In this document: positions 27,707-36,728 of the stretch, piece by piece
How the letters are laid out: each line of letters begins with the position of its first letter
Numbering within the stretch: the stretch's first letter is position 1
From: DATCLS01 sp036563805
GTDB lineage: Bacteria; Actinomycetota; Acidimicrobiia; Acidimicrobiales; VFJN01
Direction of reading: 5' to 3'
Length of the DNA: 64,000 bases
NCBI GenBank assembly: GCA_036563805.1
Contig: DATCLS010000049.1
Span: 62,001 to 126,000 of the forward strand
The notes under the pieces: model-generated
Database searches by the model: none
The model's input: the letters and a program-made list of their open reading frames with translations, nothing else
What the model was told of the DNA's origin: nothing
Program-made: the position numbers and the translations under genes

Positions 27707-28657
27707 TCAGGCGGAGCGGCGCTCGAGCCAGTCGAGAACGCGGGCCGTGCCCTCCGCCAGCGGGGTCCACGGCTTCCACCCCAGGTGGATCGCGGCCCGG
27801 CTCGGGTCGAGCGCCGAGCGGGGCAGCTCGCCCGGGCGCATGGCGGCCGCGGCCGCCGGGCGATCGACGCCGGCGGCCCGGGCCATCGTGGCGTACAGCT
27901 CGTTCACGCTGGTCTCGACGCCGGTGCCGACGTTCACCAGCAGGCCGCCGCCCCGCGTCGCCGCCCGCACGCAGGCGTCGACGGCGTCGTCGACGTACAC
28001 GAAGTCGCGGGTCTGTTCGCCGTCGCCGTAGATCGTGCACGGCTCGTCGGCCAGCAGCCGGCGGGCGAACACGGCGACGACCCCGGCCCCGCCATCCGGG
28101 TCCTGCCGCGGTCCGTACACGTTGGCCAGGGCCAGCGCCGTGAACTCGAGGCCGTGCCGCTCCCGGTAGACGGTGAGGTAGTCGAGCGCCACCTTCTTGC
28201 TGACCCCGGCCGGAGACCGCGGCATCTGGGCCTGCGACTCCTTGATCGGCAGGCGGGAGGCGGGCACGGCGCCGTAGATGGCCGTTCCGCTCGAGGCGAA
28301 CACGACCTTGCGGGCGCCGGCAGCCCGGGCCCCCTCCAGCACGTTGATCGTGCCGATCACGTTGACCTCGGCGTCGAACGCCGGCCGCTCGACCGACACC
28401 CGGTCGTCGGTCTGGGCGGCCAGGTGGAAGACCACCTCGGGCTCCCGGCGGCCGATCACGTCCACGATCTGCGGGTCGCGGACGTCGATCTTCTGGAACG
28501 TCAGGCGGGCGGTGCGGTCGGCCCGGGCGTCGGCCAGGTTGCCGAGCGAGCCGGACGACAAGTCGTCGAGCACGTCGACCTCGTGCCCCTCGGCCAGCAG
28601 ACGGTCGACCAGGTTCGATCCGAGGAACCCGGCCCCGCCCGTCACGACCGCTCTCAC
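27707..28657 (-). CDS. GalE-like NAD-dependent sugar epimerase with altered YxxxK motif
   Basis: 316 residues, GTG 28657. VTGGAGFLGSNLVDRLL binds NAD; NVIGTINVLEGARAAG, ASSGTAIYGA, LANVYGPRQDP and YGDGEQTRDFVYVDD are classical extended-SDR epimerase features. The catalytic YxxxK stretch reads SPAGVSKK, so the position of the catalytic Tyr in SPYGxSK is Ala (codon GCC), while the upstream Ser/Thr and Lys remain. Activity therefore needs another base or is lost. It follows the guanylyltransferase gene by 16 bases in one operon. An upstream in-frame start at 28720 would overlap that gene and adds a non-homologous tail. Confidence 0.82.
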   Translation of the reverse strand: MRAVVTGGAGFLGSNLVDRLLAEGHEVDVLDDLSSGSLGNLADARADRTARLTFQKIDVRDPQIVDVIGRREPEVVFHLAAQTDDRVSVERPAFDAEVNVIGTINVLEGARAAGARKVVFASSGTAIYGAVPASRLPIKESQAQMPRSPAGVSKKVALDYLTVYRERHGLEFTALALANVYGPRQDPDGGAGVVAVFARRLLADEPCTIYGDGEQTRDFVYVDDAVDACVRAATRGGGLLVNVGTGVETSVNELYATMARAAGVDRPAAAAAMRPGELPRSALDPSRAAIHLGWKPWTPLAEGTARVLDWLERRSA

Positions 28658-28673
28658 GGCCGCGCCCGGCGCC

Positions 28674-29681
28674 TCACCCGTCTTCGCCCGGGACGCGGAC
28701 GCCCTCGAGGCGGGCGTCACGCTCCACGACCACGCCGTCGCCGATCACGCTGTAGCCGGTGACCCGGGCGCCCGGGGCCACCTCGGCCCCCTCGCCCAGG
28801 ACCGAGCTCTCGACCACGGCGCCGGGCCCCACGCGGGCCCCGGGCAGCAGCACCGAGCACGACACGTGCGCCCCGGCGTCGACCACGGCCCCCGCCCCCA
28901 CCGCCGAGCGGGTGGCGACGGCGCCGACGTCGACCTTGGCCTCGGCATGGACGCCGTCGAGGGCCGGGCCCCGCACGCCGTCGAGCAGGTCGAGCTGGGC
29001 CCGCACGTAGGCGCGGGGCGTGCCGGTGTCGATCCAGTAGGTGTCGCCGTCGAGAGCGTAGAGCGAGCCCTCGTCGACGAGGGCCGGGAACGTCTCGCGC
29101 TCGACCGACACCCGGCGCCCGGCGGGGATGCGGTCGATCACCGACGGCTCGAGCACGTAGGTGCCGGCGTTGATGAGGTTGGTCGGCGCCTCGTCGGCCG
29201 GGGGCTTCTCGATGAAGGCCAGGACCCGGCCGGCCTCGTCGGTCGGCACGACGCCGTAGCGGGAGGGGTCGTCGACCCGGTGGAGCGTGATCGTCGCCTC
29301 GGCGCCACGCGACTCGTGGAACTCGACGAGGCGGCCGATGTCGAGGTCGGTCAGCACGTCGCCGTTGAGGACGATGAAGCGGTCGTCGATGCCGGCGTCC
29401 AGCGCCGCGAACCGGATGGCCCCGGCCGTGTCGAGCGCCTCGGGCTCGACCGCGTAGTGGAGGTTGACCCCGGCGCACCGGCCGTCGGGGTAGGCCTCGA
29501 CGAAGGCGTCGGGCCGGTACCCCAGCGACAGCACGACGTCGTCGACGCCGTGGGCGGCCAGGTGACCGAGCACGTGCTCGACCATGGGCCGGTTGACCAC
29601 CGGCAGCATCTGCTTGGGGCGGGTGTAGGTGAGCGGCCGCAGGCGCGTCCCGCGCCCGCCGACGAGGACCACGGCGCGCAC
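28674..29681 (-). CDS. NDP-sugar pyrophosphorylase, probably mannose-1-phosphate guanylyltransferase
   Basis: 335 residues, GTG 29681, 4 bases after the preceding stop. The signature GGRGTRLRPLTYTRPKQMLP and the metal/sugar motifs LNGDVLTDLD, VERETFPAL and YWIDTGTPRAYVRA define the family. A C-terminal left-handed beta-helix (about 250-335) has hexapeptide repeats. Closest in layout to actinobacterial GDP-mannose pyrophosphorylase (Rv3264c), and the only such candidate for GDP-mannose in this window, which would feed gmd. Nucleotide specificity cannot be read from the sequence. Confidence 0.85.
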   Translation of the reverse strand: MRAVVLVGGRGTRLRPLTYTRPKQMLPVVNRPMVEHVLGHLAAHGVDDVVLSLGYRPDAFVEAYPDGRCAGVNLHYAVEPEALDTAGAIRFAALDAGIDDRFIVLNGDVLTDLDIGRLVEFHESRGAEATITLHRVDDPSRYGVVPTDEAGRVLAFIEKPPADEAPTNLINAGTYVLEPSVIDRIPAGRRVSVERETFPALVDEGSLYALDGDTYWIDTGTPRAYVRAQLDLLDGVRGPALDGVHAEAKVDVGAVATRSAVGAGAVVDAGAHVSCSVLLPGARVGPGAVVESSVLGEGAEVAPGARVTGYSVIGDGVVVERDARLEGVRVPGEDG

Positions 29682-29685
29682 CGGC

Positions 29686-30510
29686 CTACTCCTCTGCCGC
29701 CGTCGTGGTCGTGGACCCGTCGCCGGCCGTCGTCGTGGTCGACTCGTCCTCGCCCGCCGTGGTGGTCGTGGACTCGTCGCCGCTCTCCTCGCCGCCCTCG
29801 TCACCCTCGGCGGGCTCGGTCGTGGTGGTCGAGCCGACGTCGCCGGAGTCGGCGGCGCCCAGCTCGGCCAGCTGGTCGGCGGACTCGGGCTTGGGGATGT
29901 CGGCGTCCATGGGATCGGGCACGAAGGCCAGCACGTAGCCCTCGCCGTCCTCCTCGAAGTTCACGTCGCCGAAGTCGCGGGTGATGCGGGCCGGGTTGCG
30001 ATCGGTGTCCTGGACGTTCTTCCACTGGAGGAGGACCAGCTCGCCCTCCTCGGCGTCCTCGCCCTCACCGCAGGTGTCCTCGCCCTCGGTGTAGGTCTCG
30101 TCGTTCACCGTGAGCTCGTCGTTGGACAGCTCGATGCCGGCGTCCTCGAGGTAGACGCCCAGGGTGGCGTTGTCGCCCGACGCGTTCTCGGTGTAGGGGT
30201 GGACGTGGATGACCCCGTCGCCGTGGGTGTGGATGCCGTTGGGGCTCTCGAACTCGGGGGTGGCGGGCAGGAACTCGTCGCAGATGTAGATGCCGAACGC
30301 CGCGTGCCAGTGGTCCTCGAACGCCACCGGCGGCACCCGGGTGTCGCTCTTGCGCTCGTCGGCGGCGTAGGCGACGAGCGCGACGCCGAGCACGACGATC
30401 AGGGCGATCACACCCGGGAACAGCAGGTTGCGCTGCCGCGGGCCGGCGGAGCGGCGGCCGCCGGCGCGGGCGGCGCGCGCGACCTTCTTGGCGGATGAAG
30501 CCTTGCCCAT
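29686..30510 (-). CDS. Membrane-anchored His-rich protein, unknown function
   Basis: 274 residues from ATG 30510. A basic N-terminus (1-28) and one membrane helix (about 30-50) lead to an extracytoplasmic domain. It carries a dense histidine set: H67/H69 in DHWHAAFG, then H94/H96 and H102/H104 in GIHTHGDGVIHVHP, with C77 and C147 as a possible disulfide. This strongly suggests metal binding. The tail from about 225 is an acidic linker with repeated STTTTA units, typical of surface stalks. Lead gene of the run with the guanylyltransferase and the epimerase. TACGGT lies 9 bases before the ATG. Family not named. Confidence 0.75.
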   Translation of the reverse strand: MGKASSAKKVARAARAGGRRSAGPRQRNLLFPGVIALIVVLGVALVAYAADERKSDTRVPPVAFEDHWHAAFGIYICDEFLPATPEFESPNGIHTHGDGVIHVHPYTENASGDNATLGVYLEDAGIELSNDELTVNDETYTEGEDTCGEGEDAEEGELVLLQWKNVQDTDRNPARITRDFGDVNFEEDGEGYVLAFVPDPMDADIPKPESADQLAELGAADSGDVGSTTTTEPAEGDEGGEESGDESTTTTAGEDESTTTTAGDGSTTTTAAEE

Positions 30511-30519
30511 AAGCGCCCA

Positions 30520-30525
30520 ACCGTA
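30520..30525 (-). promoter_or_regulatory. Predicted -10 of leaderless His-rich protein operon
   Basis: Reverse-strand TACGGT, 9 bases before ATG 30510; no ribosome-binding site. Confidence 0.45.
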
Positions 30526-30660
30526 TCTCGCCGGCCGGCCGACGCGGCAACCGACCCCTCCGGTCAGGATCGCGTCAGTTACCGACGGTCGCGCCCGCGG
30601 TCACCCGGCCGTTCCCGGCCGGGCCGGCAAGCCGGCCGGCGGGCCCGACGGCGCCGGCCG

Positions 30661-31623
30661 TCAGACCTCGCGGGCCTCGGCGGCGCCCCGGTTCTTCAGG
30701 TACCAGTCGACCGTGCGCCGGAGGCCGTCGGCGAACTCGACCTGGGCCTTGAACCCGAAGGCGGCGGCCGCCCGCGACGGGTCGACCCGCCGCCGCGGCT
30801 GCCCGTCGGGCTTGGACGTGTCCCACCGGATGTCACCCTTGAAGCCCGTCGCCTCGGCGATCATGCCGACCAGGTCGCGGATCGGCAGCTCCTCGTCGGT
30901 GCCGAGGTTGACCGGATCGGGCTCGTCGTAGTGCTCGGCCGCCAGCAGGATGCCCTCGGCGGCGTCGTCGACGTAGAGGAACTCGCGCGACGCCGATCCC
31001 GTGCCCCACACCTCGATGTAGTCGAGCCCGGCCTCCTTGGCCGCCACGCACTTGCGGATCAGCGCCGGGATCACGTGGCTGACCGACGGGTGGAACTTGT
31101 CGCCCGGGCCGTACAGGTTGGTCGGCATCAGGTAGATGACGTTCTGGCCGTACTGGGCGCGGTTGGCCTGGGCCTGCACCAGCTGGGCCAGCTTGGCGAT
31201 GCCGTAGGGGGCGTTGGTCTCCTCGGGATAGCCCTGCCAGAGGTAGTCCTCCTTGAAGGGCACCGGCGTGTGCTTGGGGTACGAGCAGATCGTGCCCACC
31301 ACGACCGTCTTCGGCGTGCGGTTGAGGCGGGCGTGCTCGATCACGTACGTGCCCATCAGAAGGTTGTCGAGGTACAGGTCGGCGGGGCGCGCCATGTTGG
31401 CGCCGATGCCGCCGACCCGGGCGGCCAGGTGGATGACCAGGTCGGGCCGCTCGAGGGCGAACAGGCGGCCGACCTCGTCGAAGCGGCGCAGGTCGTACTC
31501 GGTCGAACGGGGGGCCACCAGCCGGCGCACGCCGCGCTCTCGGAGCTTGGCGCACACGGCGGAGCCGAGGAAGCCGCTGCCGCCCGTGACGAGCACGGTT
31601 CGGTCGGACCAGAAGCCGGGCAT
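30661..31623 (-). CDS. fcl: GDP-L-fucose synthase
   Basis: 320 residues from ATG 31623. NAD(P) loop VTGGSGFLGSAV, RVGGIGANMARPADL and the active-site triad region: Cys in GTICSYPKHTPVPFKE, YxxxK in APYGIAK and His in KFHPSVSHVIPALI. These are the Cys/His epimerase and Tyr/Lys reductase residues of Fcl (WcaG). It converts GDP-4-keto-6-deoxymannose, made by gmd (22319), to GDP-L-fucose. Monocistronic, with a leaderless promoter. Confidence 0.92.
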   Translation of the reverse strand: MPGFWSDRTVLVTGGSGFLGSAVCAKLRERGVRRLVAPRSTEYDLRRFDEVGRLFALERPDLVIHLAARVGGIGANMARPADLYLDNLLMGTYVIEHARLNRTPKTVVVGTICSYPKHTPVPFKEDYLWQGYPEETNAPYGIAKLAQLVQAQANRAQYGQNVIYLMPTNLYGPGDKFHPSVSHVIPALIRKCVAAKEAGLDYIEVWGTGSASREFLYVDDAAEGILLAAEHYDEPDPVNLGTDEELPIRDLVGMIAEATGFKGDIRWDTSKPDGQPRRRVDPSRAAAAFGFKAQVEFADGLRRTVDWYLKNRGAAEAREV

Positions 31624-31631
31624 GACAGTCG

Positions 31632-31637
31632 ATCGTA
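31632..31637 (-). promoter_or_regulatory. Predicted -10 of leaderless fcl promoter
   Basis: Reverse-strand TACGAT, 8 bases before ATG 31623; no ribosome-binding site. Confidence 0.5.
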
Positions 31638-31777
31638 CCGGCCGCCCGACGCGGAATCGGCCGCTCTGGGTGGCGAATCCGGTGGCGATCCGGTGTCGAT
31701 CCGATGGCGGCCCACACCGCCGCCCGCGGTGGCGTGCGGTGGCGGATCGCCCCGCCGGCGGTAGGCATGGGCGCCCT

Positions 31778-33046
31778 ATGGCCGACACCGATAGTCCGGC
31801 GGCGGGCCCGTCCCGGCGGCGCCCGCCGCTCACCACGATGCTGGTCGTGCTCATGGCCGTGGGCACCGGGCTGTCCGTGGCCAGCAACTACTACGTGCAG
31901 CCGCTGCTGCCCGAGCTGGCCGACACCTTCGCCGTCCGCTCGTCGACGGCCGGCCTGCTGGTCACGCTCAGCCAGGTCGGCTACGTCGCCGGGCTGGCGC
32001 TCGTGGTCCCGCTCGGCGACCTCGTCGAACGGCGGCGGCTGCTCACCGTCACCACCGGGCTGACCGGCGTCGGCCTGGCCCTGGTGGCGGCGGCGCCCGG
32101 CCTGGCCGCGCTCTTCCCGGCCATCGTCGTGGTCGGCGTGACCAGCGTGGCCGCCCAGATCTTCGTGCCGCTGGCCGCCGACCTGGCACCCGACGCGCAG
32201 CGGGGCACGGTGGTCGGCACCGTCATGGCCGGACTGCTCCTCGGCATCCTGCTGGCCCGGACGCTGGCCGGGCTGGTCGCCGAGGTCGCCGGCTGGCGGT
32301 CGGTCTACGTGGTGGCCGCGGCGTCGATGCTGGCGCTCGCCGCCGCGTGCCGCCGGGCGCTGCCGGACGTGCCGCCCGCGGCCGCCGCCTCGTACGGGTC
32401 GCTGCTCGCGTCGGTGCTGGTGCTGTACCGCGAGGAGCCGGTCCTGCGGCGCCGGGCCGCCTACGGGGCCATCGGCTTCGCCGCCTTCTCGGCGCTGTGG
32501 ACCTCGGTGGCGTTCCTGCTCGACGACGCCTACGGCTACGGCGAGGCCACGGTCGGCCTGTTCGGGTTGCTGGGTGCGGCGGGCGCCGGGGCGGCCCAGT
32601 TCGCCGGCCGGGTGGCCGACGCCGGCTGGGCCCGGGTGTCGACCCTCGGGTTCTTCGTCGTGCTCGCCGCGAGCTGGGCCGTGCTGGCCGGCGCCGAGGG
32701 CTCGCTGGCCGCCCTGATCGTCGGCATCGTGCTGCTCGACCTGGCCGTGCAGGGCGCCCACATCTCCAACCAGAGCGAGGTGTACCGGCTGCGGCCCGAG
32801 GCCCGGAGCCGGCTGACCACCGCCTACATGTGCGTGAACTTCGCCGGCGGCGTCGTCGGCTCGGCGGTGTCGGCCGCCGTGTACGACGCCGGCGGCTGGG
32901 GCGCGGTGTGCGCCATCGGCGGGGCGTTCTCGGCCCTGGCGCTGCTCCTGTGGCTGACCGAGGCCCGGTGGCCGCTGAGCCGCATGCGCCACGGGGCCGG
33001 GGCCGAGGTCGCGGCGGGCGCCGCGGCCGGCTCCGACGCCGGCTGA
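31778..33046 (+). CDS. MFS transporter
   Basis: 422 residues from ATG 31778, about twelve membrane helices. The N-terminal half has NYYVQPLLPELADTF and the cytoplasmic MFS motif GDLVERRRLLTV. The whole resembles the YnfM/drug-exporter type of 12-helix efflux carriers. Substrate unknown. It lies between fcl and a set of glycosyltransferases, but efflux of a small molecule rather than a glycan is the family norm. Confidence 0.85.
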   Translation: MADTDSPAAGPSRRRPPLTTMLVVLMAVGTGLSVASNYYVQPLLPELADTFAVRSSTAGLLVTLSQVGYVAGLALVVPLGDLVERRRLLTVTTGLTGVGLALVAAAPGLAALFPAIVVVGVTSVAAQIFVPLAADLAPDAQRGTVVGTVMAGLLLGILLARTLAGLVAEVAGWRSVYVVAAASMLALAAACRRALPDVPPAAAASYGSLLASVLVLYREEPVLRRRAAYGAIGFAAFSALWTSVAFLLDDAYGYGEATVGLFGLLGAAGAGAAQFAGRVADAGWARVSTLGFFVVLAASWAVLAGAEGSLAALIVGIVLLDLAVQGAHISNQSEVYRLRPEARSRLTTAYMCVNFAGGVVGSAVSAAVYDAGGWGAVCAIGGAFSALALLLWLTEARWPLSRMRHGAGAEVAAGAAAGSDAG

Positions 33047-33141
33047 GCGGGCCGCGGTCGGGTCCGGGGCCCGGGACGGGTCGGGGCGGATCACGGGCGT
33101 TGTGTCGCCCCTGTGCGCAGGGCGCGCGAGGATTCCGGGCC

Positions 33142-34233
33142 GTGCGAGTCGGCGTGGTCCTCGAGCAGTGCTGGCACCGGGTGCCCGGTGGCACGGCCCT
33201 CGCCGCGCTCGAGCAGGTCCGGGCCGTCGCCGAGCTCGGCGGCGTCGAGCAGGTGGGCGTGGCCGCCCGCCACCGCGAGCTGCCGCCGGAGCCGTTCCGC
33301 CCCGTCATCCCGGTCCGCCACCTGCCGCTCCCCCGCCGCCTGCTGTACGAGACGTGGCACCGGGCCCGCTGGCCTCGCGTCGAGCGGGCGACCGGTCCCG
33401 TCGACGTGATCCACGCCACCGGCTACGCCGTGCCGCCCCGCAGCCGGCCGCTCCTCGCCACCGTGCACGACGTGGCCTGGCGGCACGATCCGGGCAACTT
33501 CACCCGCAACGGCGTGCTGTTCTTCGAGGCCGGCCTCCGCCGGGTGATCGCGGATGCCGACCGGGTGCTGTGTCCGTCCCAAGCCACCCTGAACGACTGC
33601 GCGGACGCCGGCATCGAGCGGTCCCGCCTCCGGCGGATCCCGTGGGGCATGACCAGCCGTGACGTGTCCCCCGCCGAGGTCGAGCGGGTCCGGCGGGCCT
33701 ACGGGCTCGACCGCCGCTACGTGCTGTTCGTGGGGACGCAGGAGCCCCGCAAGAACCTCGGCCGCCTGCTCGACGCCGTGGCCCGCCTGCCCCACGACGA
33801 CGTCGTCCTGGCCGTCGTCGGCCCCCGGGGCTGGGGCGAGGCGCTGGCCCCCCGGGCCGCGGCGCTCGGCGACCGGGTGCGGCTGGTGGGGTTCGTCCCC
33901 GCCGCCGACCTCGGCCCGCTGTACGCCGGGGCTGCGGTCCTGTGCTACCCGAGCCTGGTCGAGGGCTACGGGCTGCCGGTCGCCGAGGCGCTCGGCCACG
34001 GCGCCCCCGTGGTCACCTCGAAGGGCACGGCCACCGAGGAGCTGGTGGCCGACGGGGCGGGCCTGACCGTCGACCCCACCGACACCGACGCCATCGCCGG
34101 CGCCCTGGCCCAGGTGCTCGACGACGACGACTTGGCCGACCGCCTCCGCCGGGCCGGCCGGGCCCGGGCCGCCGCCACGACCTGGGAGACGACGGCGCGC
34201 CTCACGGTGGCCGCCTACGAGGAGGTGGCCTAG
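33142..34233 (+). CDS. GT4 family glycosyltransferase
   Basis: 363 residues from GTG 33142. N-terminal VRVGVVLEQCWHRVPGGTALAA; C-terminal donor domain with VLFVGTQEPRKNLGRLLDAV and VEGYGLPVAEALGHGAPVV (E-x7-E). Retaining GT-B fold. First of three consecutive GT4 genes; its TAG stop shares one base with the next GTG. Acceptor and donor unknown. Confidence 0.86.
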   Translation: MRVGVVLEQCWHRVPGGTALAALEQVRAVAELGGVEQVGVAARHRELPPEPFRPVIPVRHLPLPRRLLYETWHRARWPRVERATGPVDVIHATGYAVPPRSRPLLATVHDVAWRHDPGNFTRNGVLFFEAGLRRVIADADRVLCPSQATLNDCADAGIERSRLRRIPWGMTSRDVSPAEVERVRRAYGLDRRYVLFVGTQEPRKNLGRLLDAVARLPHDDVVLAVVGPRGWGEALAPRAAALGDRVRLVGFVPAADLGPLYAGAAVLCYPSLVEGYGLPVAEALGHGAPVVTSKGTATEELVADGAGLTVDPTDTDAIAGALAQVLDDDDLADRLRRAGRARAAATTWETTARLTVAAYEEVA

Positions 34234-35363
34234 TGGCCCGGATCGGATGCAACCTGCTGTGGCTGGTCCCCGGCGCGGTCGGGGGCAGCGAAGAGGCCAC
34301 GGTCGCGCTGCTGCGCGAGATCGCCGACCAGAAGCCCGACGACCTGCATTACCGGGTGTACGCGCTCGACGCCTTCGGCGCCACCTACCCCGACGTCGCC
34401 GCGCGGTTCGACACCCGGCTGGTCCCGCTCGAGGGACGGCTCAAGCCGCTGCGGGTCGGCGCCGAGAACACGTGGCTGGCCAGCGACACCCGTCGGGCCG
34501 AGCTCGACCTCGTGCACCACATGAACGCCGTGCTGCCGGCCATCCGGCGGACGCCGGGCATCGTGACCGTGCACGACCTCCAGCCGTTCGACATGCCCCA
34601 GAACTTCCACCCGGTCAAGCGGGCCTACGTGCACGCCACGGTGCCCCGGTCGGTGCGGAAGGCGGCGCTCGTGCTCACGCCGAGCGAGTTCGTCCGCCAG
34701 GGGATCATCGACCGGTTCGGCGTGCCGGCCGACCGGGTCCGCACCACGTGGTGGGGCGTCGAGCCCCCGGCCACCGACGTGACCGTGGCCGAGGTCCAGG
34801 CCCGGTACGGCCTCTCGTCCCGGTGGTTCGTCATGAACGCCGTGACCTGGCCCCACAAGAACCACGCCACGCTGATCCGGGCGTTCGCCACCGTGGCCGC
34901 CAAGCAGCACGACGTCACGCTCGTCCTGACCGGCGGCGCCGCCCAGGAGGAGGACGCGGTGCGCGAGCAGATCGACCGGCTCGGCCTGCGCGACCGGGTG
35001 CGGCGCACCGGCCGCATCCCCCGCCGCGACGTGCTGGCCATCGTGCGGGGGGCGTTGGCGCTCACGTTCCCGTCCCGCTACGAGGGCTTCGGCCTGCCGG
35101 TGGTCGAGGCCATGAGCGCCGGCACCCCGGTGCTGGCCGCGGACGCCACCGCCCTGCCCGAGATCGTCGGCGAGGCCGGCCGGCTGCTCGACCCCGACGA
35201 CCCCGACGCCTGGTCGGCGGCCATGCTCGACCTGCTGGCCGACGAGGCCGAGCGCGCCCGGCTGGCCGAGGCCGGCCGGCTGCGGGCCAAGACGTTCTCG
35301 TGGTCGCTCACCGCGGCCAAGACCCTCCAGGCGTACCGCGACGTCCTCGCCGACCTCGCGTAG
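34233..35363 (+). CDS. GT4 family glycosyltransferase
   Basis: 376 residues from GTG 34233, overlapping the preceding stop by one base (TAGTG). Features: GAVGGSEEATVALLREI near the N-terminus, VTVHDLQPFDMPQNF, VTWPHKNHATLIRAF and the E-x7-E stretch YEGFGLPVVEAMSAGTPVL. Its N-terminal domain differs enough from that of its neighbour to suggest successive sugar additions rather than a recent duplication. Confidence 0.86.
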   Translation: MARIGCNLLWLVPGAVGGSEEATVALLREIADQKPDDLHYRVYALDAFGATYPDVAARFDTRLVPLEGRLKPLRVGAENTWLASDTRRAELDLVHHMNAVLPAIRRTPGIVTVHDLQPFDMPQNFHPVKRAYVHATVPRSVRKAALVLTPSEFVRQGIIDRFGVPADRVRTTWWGVEPPATDVTVAEVQARYGLSSRWFVMNAVTWPHKNHATLIRAFATVAAKQHDVTLVLTGGAAQEEDAVREQIDRLGLRDRVRRTGRIPRRDVLAIVRGALALTFPSRYEGFGLPVVEAMSAGTPVLAADATALPEIVGEAGRLLDPDDPDAWSAAMLDLLADEAERARLAEAGRLRAKTFSWSLTAAKTLQAYRDVLADLA

Positions 35364-35434
35364 GGCACCCTGGACCCCTGTCCCCCGACCGTCCCCCACC
35401 CTGGACCTTGGAACCTGAGTCAGTGAGCCCCCGG

Positions 35435-36700
35435 ATGAACCTGCTCGTCATCTGCCCCCACTTCGCTCCCGACGTCGCCCCGACCGGCGAGGTCATGACG
35501 AGCATCGCCCGCCAGCTGGCGGCGCGGGGGCACGGGCTCCACATCGTCACCTCCCTGCCCTGGTACGCCCACACCCGGGTCGAGCCGGGGTGGGAGGGCA
35601 AGGCGATCCGCCGGGAGGACACCGACTGGGGGCGCATCACCCGGGTCAACCCGTTCCCGACGGACAAGCGCAACATCCCGGCCCGGGCGCTGGCGTTCGC
35701 CGGGTTCACGGCCCTGGCCGGGCTGACCGCCCTCGACCCCCGGGTCGCCCGCCGGCCGGGCCGGCCCGACGGCGTGCTCGCCATGTCGCCCCCGCTCACG
35801 CTGGGGGCGGCCGGGTGGCTGGCGGCCCGGCGCTGGCGGGTGCCGTTCGTGTTCAACATCCAGGACGTGTTCCCCGACGTGGCCGTCGAGGTGGGCGCCA
35901 TCACCAACCCGGCCGTGATCCGGGCCGCCTCGTGGCTCGAGCGGTGGAGCTACCGGCGGGCCGACGCCGTGACCGTCCTGTCCGACGACCTGCGCGACAA
36001 CCTGGTGGCCAAGATACGGGGGACGGTGGCCGACGCCTACGACCGGGTCCGGGTCATCCCCAACTTCGTCGACACCGAGGCGATCAAGCCCGCCGACCCC
36101 GAGGCCGGCACCTACCGGCAGGAGCACGGCCTGGTCGGCAAGCAGGTCGTCATGTACGCCGGCAACGTCGGGTTCTCGCAGTCGCTCGAGCTCGTGCTGG
36201 CCGCCGCCCGGGCGCTGGCCCACCGGCCCGAGGTGGCGTTCGTGATCAACGGCGGCGGCTCGGCCCGCCCCGACCTCGAGCGCGACGCGGCCGACCTGCC
36301 CAACGTGCGGTTCGTCGACTACCAGCCCAAGGAGCGCCTGCCCGAGGTGCTGGCCGCGGCCGACGTGCACGTCGTGCCGCTGCGGCGGGGGCTGGCCCGT
36401 TCCAGCGTGCCCTCCAAGACCTACTCGATCCTGGCCGCCGGCCGGCCGGTCGTGGCCAGCGTCGACGAGGGCACCGAGGTGGCCCGGGTAGTCGAGCGGG
36501 CCGGCGCCGGCCTCGCCGTGCCCCCGGACGACCCCGCCGCCTTCACCGCCGCCGTCACCAAGCTGCTCGACGCCCCCGAGCAGGCCCGGGCCATGGGGGC
36601 CGCCGGGCGGGCGTTCGTCGAGCAGTGGGTGTCGCCGGCCGCCGTGGCCGAGCGCTACGAGGCGCTCTTCGAGGAGCTCCGCGCCCGCCGCAGCCCCTGA
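35435..36700 (+). CDS. GT4 glycosyltransferase, WbuB-like
   Basis: 421 residues from ATG 35435; an in-frame GTG at 35423 is an alternative. LLVICPHFAPDVAPTGEVM, TSLPWYAHTRVEPGWEGK, FNIQDVFPDVAVEVG and SSVPSKTYSILAAGRPVV are typical of the WbuB (fucosamine-type) GT4 subfamily. No clear ribosome site lies before either start. Last gene before a strong hairpin terminator at 36729. Confidence 0.86.
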   Translation: MNLLVICPHFAPDVAPTGEVMTSIARQLAARGHGLHIVTSLPWYAHTRVEPGWEGKAIRREDTDWGRITRVNPFPTDKRNIPARALAFAGFTALAGLTALDPRVARRPGRPDGVLAMSPPLTLGAAGWLAARRWRVPFVFNIQDVFPDVAVEVGAITNPAVIRAASWLERWSYRRADAVTVLSDDLRDNLVAKIRGTVADAYDRVRVIPNFVDTEAIKPADPEAGTYRQEHGLVGKQVVMYAGNVGFSQSLELVLAAARALAHRPEVAFVINGGGSARPDLERDAADLPNVRFVDYQPKERLPEVLAAADVHVVPLRRGLARSSVPSKTYSILAAGRPVVASVDEGTEVARVVERAGAGLAVPPDDPAAFTAAVTKLLDAPEQARAMGAAGRAFVEQWVSPAAVAERYEALFEELRARRSP

Positions 36701-36728
36701 CCCGCGGCGTTCTCGGCGCCCGCTGCGT

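Noticed and set aside
28658..28720. Upstream start for the GalE-like protein
   Set aside because: Would overlap the guanylyltransferase gene and add a non-homologous tail; the Rossmann loop begins right after GTG 28657.
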